Part shown: positions 8,312-17,849 of the stretch, in pieces
Layout: each line of letters opens with the position of its first letter
Numbering within the stretch: the stretch's first letter is position 1
Assembly (NCBI GenBank): GCA_905181835.1
Contig: CAJIZF010000004.1
Location: forward strand, 186,001-250,000
DNA from: an uncultured Flavobacteriaceae bacterium
GTDB taxonomy: Bacteria; Bacteroidota; Bacteroidia; Flavobacteriales; Flavobacteriaceae
Reading direction: 5' to 3'
Length of the DNA stretch: 64,000 bases
The notes under the pieces: generated by a model
What the model was told of the DNA's origin: nothing
Seen by the model: the letters and a program-made list of their open reading frames with translations, nothing else
Databases searched by the model: none
Made by a program: the position numbers and the translations under genes

Positions 8312-9979
8312 ATGATTATAACACACAAAAGGACACGCGCTCAAGAGAGTTCAGGAGCTATAGAAAGATTATACATAACGATGCGTCATTTGTTTAACCG
8401 TGGTTTTTACAAGCCTATGGGAGTATCGGGAGAAACTTTAAGAGACTCACTACTAACTCTAAGTCCTGAGATTTATGGCTCAATAACTGAAGATAAAGTT
8501 GAATTAGAGGGCTTATTATATGTTATCGATCGTCTTCCCATAGGAATTGAAGAGTGTAGTTTTATTAACCTAACGAGCGATGAAGGTTATAAAAACTCAC
8601 ATTTTGAACCTATTATACCTTCTAAGAGAAGAAGAAATTGCTATCGCATTGATGAAGAGCAAATGAATATTGAAGTGACTCGAGGGCGTTCAGAAATTTA
8701 TGATGTACTTACCCACCTTACTTTTTTATTTATTGAATCTCATAAAATAATGTCTCAGGTTCTTATAAACGAGGGCAAAGACGTAAACAGGGATTGGAAA
8801 AAGCTAGAATCCGCGGCCTTAAAAAAAGGAAAACTAAGTAAAAAAGATAAAGAAATTGCCTTAACCCATACAGCTAATTTTTTAGGAAGAACTTTTGAAG
8901 AGGTTAGTGACGCTTATCCTAATTTTGCGACTAAAACAGATCCCAATCGTTTTTTAAAAATCATCTACTATTTAGGAAAACTGGCTATCAATGAGGTGAC
9001 AACATCTAAAAAGCGAATTATCACTTTTAGTCCTGTTTTAAGAGAGCGTTTAGGGCAACACATTCACGGTGAAATTTGGGCTTCCGGGATTAAGAAAAAA
9101 TTGGATGAAATCAATCTTTTAGAACGACCAATTCATATTATAAGTGCTAACATGCACAGTGTTATGAATACAATCTATAGTCCTTTTGCTTTAACAGCTG
9201 AACATAAAAAACATTCAGCTATGGAGATTTATGAAATGTTGAGTGACTCAAAGAACACATTGCTTCGTGAAAAAGTTATGAAATACGCTGCTCAAAATGG
9301 ACTAATTTATATCAAAGACAATAGTGGCACCAATATTAACGTTCAAATTATAGACACAGCTAAATTACCAAACACTTTGACTAATAGCGCTATCGATTCT
9401 ATGCCAGTACTAATTGTTATGGACTATGCTTTTGGTGAACAAGCCTTTGAAACTCTTGATGAATTATTAAAACCTTATAAAAAATCAAAGAAAATTATAA
9501 ATTTTTTAGATGTTAAGTCGGTATCAATTATGGGTAAAGCAGGTATTTTAGAAGGAGGCAAAGGAGATATTATGCTTCCTTCTGCCCACGTTTTCGAGGG
9601 AACTGCTGACAACTACCCTTTTAAAAATATGCTTAAGAAATCTCATTTTGAAGGAGAAGACATAAAAGTTTGTAAAGGAGCAATGATTACTGTTTTAGGA
9701 ACTTCGCTCCAAAACAAAGATATTTTAAAATTTTTTAAAAACTCCACGTGGAACGTAGTAGGTCTTGAAATGGAAGGAGCGCACTATCAGAAAGCAATTC
9801 AATCCGCTTCTAAAATACGCCGCAGTATTAGCTCAAAAGTAAAGGTTCAATACGCGTATTACGCATCAGATAATCCTCTAGAAACAGGGGGGACTCTTGC
9901 TTCAGGAGGACTTGGAACTTCTGGAGTTAAACCAACGTACTTGATTACAGAAAAAATGTTAAATCAAATTTTAGTTTAG
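8312..9979 (+). CDS. DUF6909 family protein with nucleoside-phosphorylase-like C-terminus
   Basis: Conserved Bacteroidota protein of 555 residues with no established function. It has no signal peptide or membrane helix and is probably cytosolic. The N-terminal half is mostly helical in character. From about residue 270 it looks like a Rossmann-type phosphorylase/nucleosidase: SIMGKAG near 405-411, and GLEMEGAHY at 484-492, which resembles the ribose-binding MEGA motif of purine nucleoside phosphorylases and AMP nucleosidase, followed by ASDNP. The assignment of this fold is my inference from those motifs. It has its own promoter, and rfbB starts seven bases after its stop, so it may feed transcription into the polysaccharide locus. 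Confidence 0.75.
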   Translation: MIITHKRTRAQESSGAIERLYITMRHLFNRGFYKPMGVSGETLRDSLLTLSPEIYGSITEDKVELEGLLYVIDRLPIGIEECSFINLTSDEGYKNSHFEPIIPSKRRRNCYRIDEEQMNIEVTRGRSEIYDVLTHLTFLFIESHKIMSQVLINEGKDVNRDWKKLESAALKKGKLSKKDKEIALTHTANFLGRTFEEVSDAYPNFATKTDPNRFLKIIYYLGKLAINEVTTSKKRIITFSPVLRERLGQHIHGEIWASGIKKKLDEINLLERPIHIISANMHSVMNTIYSPFALTAEHKKHSAMEIYEMLSDSKNTLLREKVMKYAAQNGLIYIKDNSGTNINVQIIDTAKLPNTLTNSAIDSMPVLIVMDYAFGEQAFETLDELLKPYKKSKKIINFLDVKSVSIMGKAGILEGGKGDIMLPSAHVFEGTADNYPFKNMLKKSHFEGEDIKVCKGAMITVLGTSLQNKDILKFFKNSTWNVVGLEMEGAHYQKAIQSASKIRRSISSKVKVQYAYYASDNPLETGGTLASGGLGTSGVKPTYLITEKMLNQILV

Positions 9980-9986
9980 AGAAATA

Positions 9987-11000
9987 TTGAAAAACAAAAT
10001 ATTAATAACAGGAGGTGCTGGATTTATAGGCTCTAATTATGTAGAATTAGTAATTTCTAATTCAGAAGATGAAGTATTTATATTAGACAATTTAACCTAT
10101 GCTGGGAATTTAAAAAATTTAAAAGCGGTTTCTCACTTACCTAATTATAACTTTATCAAAGGAGATATTTGTGATAAAACACTAATCAATAATCTTTTTA
10201 CAGAGAATCGATTTAATAAAGTAATACATTTTGCTGCTGAGTCTCATGTGGATAATTCCATCACCGGTCCATCTGCATTTATTCAAACAAATATTATTGG
10301 GACTTTTAATTTGGTTCATAGTGCTTATTGTTTGTGGATGAATGGTCCAAATCAATTAAAAAAAGACTTTAAAGACGCACGATTTTTACATGTTTCAACG
10401 GATGAGGTATATGGAACTTTAGGGGATACTGGTTTATTTACAGAAACCACAGCATATGCTCCAAATAGTCCATATAGCGCTTCTAAGGCTTCTTCAGATT
10501 TTATTGTAAGAAGTTATTTTCACACGTATGGGATGCCTGTAGTTACTACTAATTGTTCAAATAACTACGGTGCTCGCCAACATAAAGAAAAACTGATCCC
10601 AACAATTATAAGGAAAGCCTTGTCAGGTCGAGAAATTCCTATTTATGGTAACGGTAAAAATATACGAGATTGGATTTATGTAAACGACCATTGTAAAGGA
10701 ATTAAATTAGTTTTAGAAAAGGGAAAGTTAGGTGAAACATACAACATAGGAGGAAGGAATGAACGTGAAAATTTATATATTGCACATACTATTTGTGATT
10801 TATTAGACAAATTAGTGCCCAACAAAATGCCTTATAGGGATCTAATAAATTTTGTTCAAGATCGAGCGGGGCACGATTTTAGGTATGCTATAAATGCTGA
10901 TAAAATTGAAAATGAATTAGGATGGGAAGCTGAAGAAAATTTTGAAAGTGGTATTTTAAAAACAATTGAATGGTATTTAAATAATAAAGACCAATTATGA
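9987..11000 (+). CDS. rfbB: dTDP-glucose 4,6-dehydratase
   Basis: Second step of dTDP-L-rhamnose synthesis: converts dTDP-glucose to dTDP-4-keto-6-deoxyglucose with bound NAD. It is an extended SDR enzyme of 337 residues with the GGAGFIG nucleotide loop at 9-15, the TDE catalytic triplet (D139, E140) and Y163/K167 in YSASK. Start is TTG at 9987, immediately after the upstream stop; no ATG fits. Its last four bases overlap the rfbA start (ATGA), so rfbB, rfbA, rfbC and rfbD form one operon and open the polysaccharide locus. Confidence 0.95.
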   Translation: MKNKILITGGAGFIGSNYVELVISNSEDEVFILDNLTYAGNLKNLKAVSHLPNYNFIKGDICDKTLINNLFTENRFNKVIHFAAESHVDNSITGPSAFIQTNIIGTFNLVHSAYCLWMNGPNQLKKDFKDARFLHVSTDEVYGTLGDTGLFTETTAYAPNSPYSASKASSDFIVRSYFHTYGMPVVTTNCSNNYGARQHKEKLIPTIIRKALSGREIPIYGNGKNIRDWIYVNDHCKGIKLVLEKGKLGETYNIGGRNERENLYIAHTICDLLDKLVPNKMPYRDLINFVQDRAGHDFRYAINADKIENELGWEAEENFESGILKTIEWYLNNKDQL

Positions 11001-11845
11001 AAGGAATCATTTTAGCAGGAGGATCTGGAACAAGATTGCATCCAATCACTTTAGCAATTAGTAAGCAATTAATGCCAGTTTACGATAAGCCAATGATATA
11101 TTATCCTTTATCAACTTTAATGTATGCTGGAATAAGAGAAATATTAATTATTTCTACTCCACAAGATTTACCGTTATTTAAAAAACTCTTAGGAGATGGT
11201 AAAAACTTTGGATGTGAATTTAATTATGCAATTCAAGATCAACCCAACGGATTAGCTGAAGCTTTTATTATAGGAAAAGATTTTATAGGTGACGAAAAGG
11301 TGGCTTTAATACTAGGAGATAATATATTTTATGGATCAGGATTGAAGGAGTTATTACAATCCAATAACGATCCAGATGGAGGAATTATATACGCGTACCA
11401 TGTTCAGGACGCTGAACGATACGGTGTGGTTGAGTTTGATGATCAAGGGAAGGTTTTAACCATAGAAGAAAAACCTACAAATCCAAAATCTAATTTTGCG
11501 GTTCCAGGTATTTATTTTTACGATAACAGCGTAGTCGCTATTGCAGCAAATATGAAACCGAGTGATCGAGGAGAGTTAGAAATCACAGATATAAACAACG
11601 AATACCTTAATCTAGGCAAACTAAACGTTAGTATACTTGATAAGGGTACGGCTTGGTTAGACACAGGTACTTTTGCTTCTTTAATGCAAGCATCTCAATT
11701 TGTAGAGGTAATTGAAGAAAGACAAGGCCTTAAAATTGGAAGCATTGAGCAAGCAGCCTACGAAATGGGGTTTATCACTAAGGAACAATTAAATAAATTA
11801 ATAAAACCATTGTTAAAAAGTGGTTATGGTAAACATTTATTATAA
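10997..11845 (+). CDS. rfbA: glucose-1-phosphate thymidylyltransferase
   Basis: First step of dTDP-rhamnose synthesis, joining dTTP and glucose-1-phosphate with release of pyrophosphate. The 282 residues match the usual RmlA length. The nucleotide-binding signature GGSGTRLHP lies near 8-16, LGDNIFYG in the middle and IEEKP further on, all typical. The ATG overlaps the rfbB stop by four bases; rfbC begins 11 bases after its stop. Confidence 0.96.
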   Translation: MKGIILAGGSGTRLHPITLAISKQLMPVYDKPMIYYPLSTLMYAGIREILIISTPQDLPLFKKLLGDGKNFGCEFNYAIQDQPNGLAEAFIIGKDFIGDEKVALILGDNIFYGSGLKELLQSNNDPDGGIIYAYHVQDAERYGVVEFDDQGKVLTIEEKPTNPKSNFAVPGIYFYDNSVVAIAANMKPSDRGELEITDINNEYLNLGKLNVSILDKGTAWLDTGTFASLMQASQFVEVIEERQGLKIGSIEQAAYEMGFITKEQLNKLIKPLLKSGYGKHLL

Positions 11846-11856
11846 AAAATGATCAA

Positions 11857-12405
11857 GTGAAGATTGAACAAACCCCTTTAAAAGATTCTTTTATATTAAC
11901 TCCAACCATTTTTAACGATGAGCGCGGTTCCTTTCATGAAACTTTCAATGATATCTTGTTTAAAAAAGTTTCAGGGCAAAAAGTAAACTTTGTGCAAGAC
12001 AATCAATCCACTTCTAGTTTTGGTGTTTTAAGAGGATTGCACTATCAGTTGGGAAAAATGGCTCAAGCAAAGTTAGTAAGAGCTATAGAAGGAAGAATTT
12101 TAGATATCGTTGTTGATATGAGAAAAGAATCTGAAACCTTTGGCAAGCATTTCTCCGTAATTTTAGATGATATTTCTAAGAAACAATTGTTCGTCCCTCG
12201 CGGTTTTGCTCACGGATTTATTACATTGTCTCCAACTTCTAAATTTGCTTATAAATGTGATAATTTTTACGATAAAAATTCAGAGCAAGGAATCATATAC
12301 AACGACGCAACTCTTCAACTAGATTGGCATCTCCCAAATGACAAACTTATCATATCAGAAAAAGATTTAAAACTTCCTTCTTTTTTAGAAGCAATAGCAA
12401 AATGA
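11857..12405 (+). CDS. rfbC: dTDP-4-dehydrorhamnose 3,5-epimerase
   Basis: Third step of dTDP-L-rhamnose synthesis, epimerising C3 and C5 of the keto sugar. A 182-residue cupin-type enzyme with the RGLHYQ motif carrying the catalytic histidine and FVPRGFAHGF further on. The start is GTG at 11857 just after the rfbA stop; no ATG gives the conserved N-terminus. It overlaps rfbD by four bases. Confidence 0.95.
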   Translation: MKIEQTPLKDSFILTPTIFNDERGSFHETFNDILFKKVSGQKVNFVQDNQSTSSFGVLRGLHYQLGKMAQAKLVRAIEGRILDIVVDMRKESETFGKHFSVILDDISKKQLFVPRGFAHGFITLSPTSKFAYKCDNFYDKNSEQGIIYNDATLQLDWHLPNDKLIISEKDLKLPSFLEAIAK

Positions 12406-13259
12406 AAATACTTATTACAGGCGCAAATGGACAACTAGGAAAGTGCATAAGAGATATATCGAATCATTATCCAGAATATAATTTTCTATTTCTTGGCCGA
12501 AAAGAATTAGACATTGTAAATAAAGAAGCAATCCGAGTATTATTTGATAAAGAAGAATTTGATTATTGCGTTAACACTGCAGCATATACTAATGTTGAAA
12601 AAGCAGAAAGTGAAAAGGAAAAGGCTTTTTTAGTTAATGAAGATGGTGTAAAAAACTTAGCAAAACAGTGTAAGAAAAACAATACTACATTGATCCAAGT
12701 ATCAACAGATTATGTTTTTGATGGAAAAAAAAGAGCTCCCTACACTGAAAAAGACCCAACGAATCCAGTTAATGTTTATGGAGCATCTAAATTGGAAGGA
12801 GAAAAAGTGTTACAAGAAATTTGGAGGAAACATTATATTATTAGAACCTCATGGCTTTACTCCCAATACGGCCAAAACTTTTATAATATGATTTTAAGAT
12901 TTGTAAAAGAAGGAAAATCATTAACTGTTACAACAGAACAAACAGGAACTCCAACTAATGCTAACGATTTAGCAGAGGCTATTCTTAATATCATAACATC
13001 AGATTCTAAGAGGTACGGTATTTACAATTACAGCAATCAGGGAGAAGCAACCTGGTATGACTTTGCTAAGGAGATATTAACGCAAACGGGCCAATTAACG
13101 CAAACAAATCTTGTAAAAACGGACTATTACCGTACATTTGCACAAAGACCAGCGTTTAGTGTATTAGATGCTAGAAAATATTTTTCAAAATTTAATTATC
13201 AAAGTATTGAATGGCAAAAAAGCTTAAAAAATGTTATTAATTTAAAAATAAATAATTAG
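12402..13259 (+). CDS. rfbD: dTDP-4-dehydrorhamnose reductase
   Basis: Last step of dTDP-L-rhamnose synthesis, reducing the 4-keto group with NAD(P)H. An SDR protein of 285 residues with GANGQLG at the N-terminus, STDYVFDG and the YGASKLEGE catalytic tyrosine/lysine pair. The ATG overlaps the rfbC stop. With rfbB, rfbA and rfbC the pathway is complete in this locus. Confidence 0.95.
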   Translation: MKILITGANGQLGKCIRDISNHYPEYNFLFLGRKELDIVNKEAIRVLFDKEEFDYCVNTAAYTNVEKAESEKEKAFLVNEDGVKNLAKQCKKNNTTLIQVSTDYVFDGKKRAPYTEKDPTNPVNVYGASKLEGEKVLQEIWRKHYIIRTSWLYSQYGQNFYNMILRFVKEGKSLTVTTEQTGTPTNANDLAEAILNIITSDSKRYGIYNYSNQGEATWYDFAKEILTQTGQLTQTNLVKTDYYRTFAQRPAFSVLDARKYFSKFNYQSIEWQKSLKNVINLKINN

Positions 13260-13297
13260 AATTTTGAGCATAAAATAGTAATTACAAATTATACTTT

Positions 13298-14281
13298 ATG
13301 GAAAACAAAAACGACGAAATTAGCATATTATACCTATTTCATTCTTTTAAAAAAGGCTTTTTAAAATTAGCCATATATGGTTTTAATGTTTTAAACTTTA
13401 TTGCTAAAAACTGGAAAACAACTCTTTTGTTAGTTGTTTTAGGTGTTGTACTGGGCTATTTTTCAAACTTGGACTACAAAGAAAATAAAAGCGCAAAGGT
13501 TTTGCTTAGAATAAATCATGATGCAGTAAATTTTGTTTACAATGAAATTAATTTTTTAAATGAAAAAATTGCAGAAAATGATAAAGCTTTTTTTAAGACT
13601 GTTGGCTTTGAGAGCTCAGAAGTGCCCATTAAAGATCTGGAGATTAAACCCATTATTGACTTAACAGAAATTTCAAGAAGGTACGAGGTGAATGATAGAA
13701 ATTTGGAAGGACTTTTAAGAAATTTAGATTTTAATACAACTGACTTAGACATATCAGAAACGTTTATTTCTAAATACAAAAACCATACATTAAACTTGAA
13801 TTTATCAACCTATGCCGACGATAAAACAATCACTAATTTGATTAGCTACTTCAATGATAATTCATTGTTGCAAAAGTTAAAAGATACTACGTTAAAGGGT
13901 GTAAAAAAACACATTGAATTAAATACCAAGTCAATTATACAAATTGAAAGGATTATAGAGAATTATAGTCAAAATAGATCCCTTCCATCAGAGTCAGATC
14001 AAATCTATGTTGTTGACAAAAACTTTAGTGTTCATGGTCTTTTAATAAAAAAGACAGAATTACAAAAAGAATCAGAATCTTTAAATAAATTTTTAGTTAA
14101 TGAGAGTGAGGTTGTGGTGATGGTTAATAAGCCAAATGTAATTAAGGAAAAAAGAGGACTATTCGGAAATCCAATGATTAAGTACCCTATCATGTTAGTT
14201 CTAGCATTTCTTGTTTTAGTTTTTTTAAGGAATTCTTATTTCAATTTAAAAGAATTAGCAGAATCATCTGAAAACAACTAG
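13298..14281 (+). CDS. Wzz-like polysaccharide chain-length/export protein
   Basis: Two membrane helices, at about residues 40-57 and 295-312, frame a periplasmic stretch of some 235 residues with predicted helices. This is the topology of Wzz/polysaccharide co-polymerases that set chain length with Wzy. There is no C-terminal tyrosine kinase domain, and no outer-membrane Wza-like gene is nearby. Sequence similarity to Wzz is weak by eye; topology and position between sugar-nucleotide genes carry the call. It could be a diverged chain-length regulator. Confidence 0.6.
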   Translation: MENKNDEISILYLFHSFKKGFLKLAIYGFNVLNFIAKNWKTTLLLVVLGVVLGYFSNLDYKENKSAKVLLRINHDAVNFVYNEINFLNEKIAENDKAFFKTVGFESSEVPIKDLEIKPIIDLTEISRRYEVNDRNLEGLLRNLDFNTTDLDISETFISKYKNHTLNLNLSTYADDKTITNLISYFNDNSLLQKLKDTTLKGVKKHIELNTKSIIQIERIIENYSQNRSLPSESDQIYVVDKNFSVHGLLIKKTELQKESESLNKFLVNESEVVVMVNKPNVIKEKRGLFGNPMIKYPIMLVLAFLVLVFLRNSYFNLKELAESSENN

Positions 14282-14310
14282 CTTCCTCAAAGCATTACTA
14301 TTAAACTAAT

Positions 14311-15432
14311 ATGAAAACAAATCTAATTGTTTTTGGAACAAGACCTGAAGCTATAAAAATGGCTCCACTAGTTTTAGCATTTAAAAAAGATAGAAGTTTT
14401 AATACAAAAATTTGCGTTACTGCTCAACACAGAGAAATGTTAGATCAGGTATTGGATTTTTTTGACATAAACCCAGACTATGATTTAAATGTCATGAAAC
14501 CTAATCAAAACTTGTACAGTCTTACTGCTACTATTATAGAAGGAATGAAGTCAGTTTTAGAAGAGGTAAACCCAGATTTTGTTTATGTTCATGGAGATAC
14601 CACTACATCAATGGCAGTTGGTATTGCAGCTTTTTATAGCGGCGCTAAAGTTTGTCATGTAGAGGCAGGTTTAAGAACTTTTGATAGAAAATATCCATTC
14701 CCAGAAGAATTTAATCGGCAGTTAACAGGAAAAATTGCGGATTATCATTTTGCTCCAACAACTCTTTCTCAAAAAAATTTACTTCAAGAAAATATTAACA
14801 ATAACAACATAATTGTAACTGGAAACACCGTAATTGATGCTTTGTTATTTGGTATTGAGAAAGTAAATAGCATTAATTTTAAAGATAATGAAATTGAGAA
14901 TTTAAAAGAAATTTTAGATTTTAATAAGAAAATTATACTAGTTACTGGACATAGAAGAGAAAATCATGGTGAAGGACTATTAAATATCTGCTCAGCTCTA
15001 AAACAAATTGCAGAAAATAATAAAGAGACTCAAATAATATATCCAGTACATTTAAATCCAAATGTTGAGAAACCAGTTTATGAGCTTCTTTCAGGAATTG
15101 ACAATATAATTCTTGTTAAACCCCTAGCATACGCAGCATTTATTTGGTTGATGGAGAAATCATACCTTATTATAACAGATAGTGGTGGAATTCAAGAAGA
15201 AGCGCCAAGTCTAGGAAAACCTGTATTGGTAACAAGAGACACGACAGAACGCCCTGAAGCTGTTGAAGAAGGTACGGTTTTGCTAGTTGGGACCGACACA
15301 AAAAAAATAATTAACGAAACACAAAAATTAATAAGTGATGCTGCTTATTATAAAACTTTAAGTATGCTGCACAACCCTTATGGAGATGGTAATGCAACTT
15401 CAAGAATAGTAAATTTTATTAAGGAAATATAA
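14311..15432 (+). CDS. wecB: UDP-N-acetylglucosamine 2-epimerase (non-hydrolysing)
   Basis: Interconverts UDP-GlcNAc and UDP-ManNAc, the first step towards UDP-ManNAcA. The 373 residues carry the family hallmarks: GTRPEAIKMAPL at the start, HGDTTTSMA near 94-102, VEAGLRT, TGHRRENHG and TDSGGIQEEAP with the catalytic acidic residues. The stop is one base before the wecC ATG, so the two act as a translational unit. Confidence 0.96.
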   Translation: MKTNLIVFGTRPEAIKMAPLVLAFKKDRSFNTKICVTAQHREMLDQVLDFFDINPDYDLNVMKPNQNLYSLTATIIEGMKSVLEEVNPDFVYVHGDTTTSMAVGIAAFYSGAKVCHVEAGLRTFDRKYPFPEEFNRQLTGKIADYHFAPTTLSQKNLLQENINNNNIIVTGNTVIDALLFGIEKVNSINFKDNEIENLKEILDFNKKIILVTGHRRENHGEGLLNICSALKQIAENNKETQIIYPVHLNPNVEKPVYELLSGIDNIILVKPLAYAAFIWLMEKSYLIITDSGGIQEEAPSLGKPVLVTRDTTERPEAVEEGTVLLVGTDTKKIINETQKLISDAAYYKTLSMLHNPYGDGNATSRIVNFIKEI

Positions 15433-15433
15433 T

Positions 15434-16645
15434 ATGGAAAATAAACCTAGTGTCGTAATGATGGGTCTTGGCTATATTGGCTTACCTACTGCAGCATTAA
15501 TTGCCAGTAGAGGCTTGAAGGTTACTGGCGTAGACATAAGACAAGGAGTTGTTGACACCATTAATAAAGGCCAAATTCATATTGTAGAACCTGATTTAGA
15601 GGGACTTGTTCATAAAGTAGTAAAAGATAAAAATTTATATGCATCAACAAAGCCTGTCTCTTCAGATGTTTATTTAGTAGCAGTCCCTACCCCTTTTAAA
15701 GGCGATCACGAGCCTGATTTATCTTATGTAATGTCTGCTATAAAAAGCATCATTCCGACGCTTAAAAAAGGCGCTTTAGTTATTTTAGAATCAACGAGCC
15801 CTGTTGGCACCACCAAAAAAATGGAGCAATTTATTTATAAAGAACGCCCCGAATTAAAAGGACATATTTTTTTGGCCTATTGCCCTGAGAGGGTTTTACC
15901 AGGTAATATTTTAAATGAATTAAAACATAATGATCGAGCTATTGGAGGTGTTGATGAGATATCAACAAAAAAAGCGATCAATTTTTACAAGCATTTTGTA
16001 GTGGGGACTCTTCACCCTACCAACGCAAAAACTGCTGAAATGGTAAAGTTAGTTGAAAATGCTTCTAGAGATAATCAAATTGCTTTTGCCAATGAGTTAT
16101 CAATTATTTGTGATAAGGCCGAAATAAACGTTTGGGATATGATCGCATTAGCAAATAAACATCCAAGAGTACATATTTTAAATCCAGGAACTGGAGTTGG
16201 AGGACATTGTATAGCGGTTGACCCTTGGTTCATTGTATCTGAATTTCCCAAAGAAAGCCCACTTATCAAAAAGTCAAGAGAAACAAACAATTATAAAACA
16301 AACTGGGTATTAGAGAAAATTAAAAATGAGGCTTTGGCTTTTAAGGTAAATAAAAGTAAAGATCCTGTTATTGCCTGTATGGGTCTTGCTTTTAAGCCAG
16401 ATATTGATGATTTAAGAGAATCTCCTGCCTTATTTGTTACAGAATCACTAGAAAAGCAAGGTTTTAAGGTATTACCTGTAGAGCCCAATTTGTCTGAAAA
16501 TAAAGATCGTAAGTTAACAAGTTACAACGATGCTGTGAACCAAGCAGACATTATTGTTTATCTAGTAGCGCATAATGAATTTAATAATTTGGAAATAGAC
16601 TCTAAAAAGATAGTTTTAGATTTTTGCGGAGTACTTAAAAAGTAA
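15434..16645 (+). CDS. wecC: UDP-N-acetyl-D-mannosamine dehydrogenase
   Basis: Oxidises UDP-ManNAc to UDP-ManNAcA using two NAD. It belongs to the UDP-glucose/GDP-mannose dehydrogenase family: GLGYIGLPTA at 11-20 binds NAD, and C259 in GVGGHCIAVDP is the catalytic thiol. Its length of 403 residues is normal. It is adjacent to wecB, and a WecG/TagA-type ManNAcA-transferase-like gene lies further down the locus, which supports ManNAcA as a component of the polymer. Confidence 0.93.
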   Translation: MENKPSVVMMGLGYIGLPTAALIASRGLKVTGVDIRQGVVDTINKGQIHIVEPDLEGLVHKVVKDKNLYASTKPVSSDVYLVAVPTPFKGDHEPDLSYVMSAIKSIIPTLKKGALVILESTSPVGTTKKMEQFIYKERPELKGHIFLAYCPERVLPGNILNELKHNDRAIGGVDEISTKKAINFYKHFVVGTLHPTNAKTAEMVKLVENASRDNQIAFANELSIICDKAEINVWDMIALANKHPRVHILNPGTGVGGHCIAVDPWFIVSEFPKESPLIKKSRETNNYKTNWVLEKIKNEALAFKVNKSKDPVIACMGLAFKPDIDDLRESPALFVTESLEKQGFKVLPVEPNLSENKDRKLTSYNDAVNQADIIVYLVAHNEFNNLEIDSKKIVLDFCGVLKK

Positions 16646-16652
16646 CTAAAAG

Positions 16653-17840
16653 TTGAAAATTTTATTCGTAAATCCTCATCTTAAAATGGGGGGAATTGCT
16701 AATTCCTTGTACAACCTAACGTCTGAGCTATCAAAGAACTCTGAGTTGGACTTGTCATTTTTATGTTTCAATCCGTACTTACATAAAAAATTCCAAGATC
16801 TTTCTTCAAAAATAACTATTTATTCGCCTTTAGCGTTGCAGTACTTTTTTATTGACTTTGAAGAAGCTAAAAAGAATTTAAAACCACATCATTTTTTTGT
16901 TTATTTATTAATCAAAACTATTTCAAAAATTGTTGGAAGGAATACCACAAGAAAAGCTTTTATAAAATATTTCTATAGAGGATTTACTAAGTTTCATTTT
17001 GATATAGCCATTTCATTTTCTAACGATATCCCAAGAACAAAAACAAATTTAGGCTGTAATGACATCCTTGAAAACGGGATTACTTCAAAAAAGAAAATAG
17101 CTTGGATCCATAACGATCTAGAAGAATTAGGTTTTTCAAGAGACTATATTTTATCAAGGTATAAAGGCTTTGATACAGTTGTTAATGTTTCGAATTATTG
17201 TAAGGTTGCTTTTGAGGAATTAGCACCCGAATTTAAATCAAAATCTCACCTTATACACAACTTTATAAGTGAAGGTGACATTTTAAAGAAAGCTGCTATT
17301 GAAAACCCTTTTCAAAAAAAATCCTCTTTGACTTTTGTAACAGTTGCAAGAATTGACAATCATCAAAAAAGAATAGATCGGATTTTAAAAATTTCAAAAA
17401 AATTGATCAACAAAGGACATGTGTTTAATTGGTATATAATTGGAGATGGCCCAGATTTAAATAATTTAAAAGACGAATCAAAAACTCTTAATATTGATCA
17501 GCAGTTACACTTTTTAGGGTTTAAAGAAAACCCATACCCATATATAAAAAATGCAGACTGTCTAGTTTTGTCTTCAGCCTTTGAAGCACAAGGAATGGTG
17601 TTAACAGAGTCATTAATATTAGAGACGCCAGTCATAACCACTGATTTTCCAGCTGCAAAAGAATTTGTTAAACATCAAGTAAACGGAATTATCTCAGAAA
17701 ACTCTACAAAAAGCCTTTATTCATCATTAGAATGTATATTTACACAAGGCGATTTACTCTTATTTTTAAAGAAAAATTGTAAACAAAACAAACTAAAGCA
17801 TAGCAATCAAGCTTTAGAAGAATTCAAATTAATTTTATAA
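16653..17840 (+). CDS. glycosyltransferase family 4 protein
   Basis: Retaining GT-B glycosyltransferase of 395 residues, cytoplasmic, acting on an undecaprenol-linked intermediate. The N-terminal segment NPHLKMGGIANSLYNL is the glycine-rich acceptor loop; FVTVARIDNHQKRIDRIL and SSAFEAQGMVLTESL supply the nucleotide-sugar site with the E-x7-E motif. The sugar transferred is unknown. It starts with TTG seven bases after wecC. Confidence 0.87.
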   Translation: MKILFVNPHLKMGGIANSLYNLTSELSKNSELDLSFLCFNPYLHKKFQDLSSKITIYSPLALQYFFIDFEEAKKNLKPHHFFVYLLIKTISKIVGRNTTRKAFIKYFYRGFTKFHFDIAISFSNDIPRTKTNLGCNDILENGITSKKKIAWIHNDLEELGFSRDYILSRYKGFDTVVNVSNYCKVAFEELAPEFKSKSHLIHNFISEGDILKKAAIENPFQKKSSLTFVTVARIDNHQKRIDRILKISKKLINKGHVFNWYIIGDGPDLNNLKDESKTLNIDQQLHFLGFKENPYPYIKNADCLVLSSAFEAQGMVLTESLILETPVITTDFPAAKEFVKHQVNGIISENSTKSLYSSLECIFTQGDLLLFLKKNCKQNKLKHSNQALEEFKLIL

Positions 17841-17849
17841 AGGAATTTT

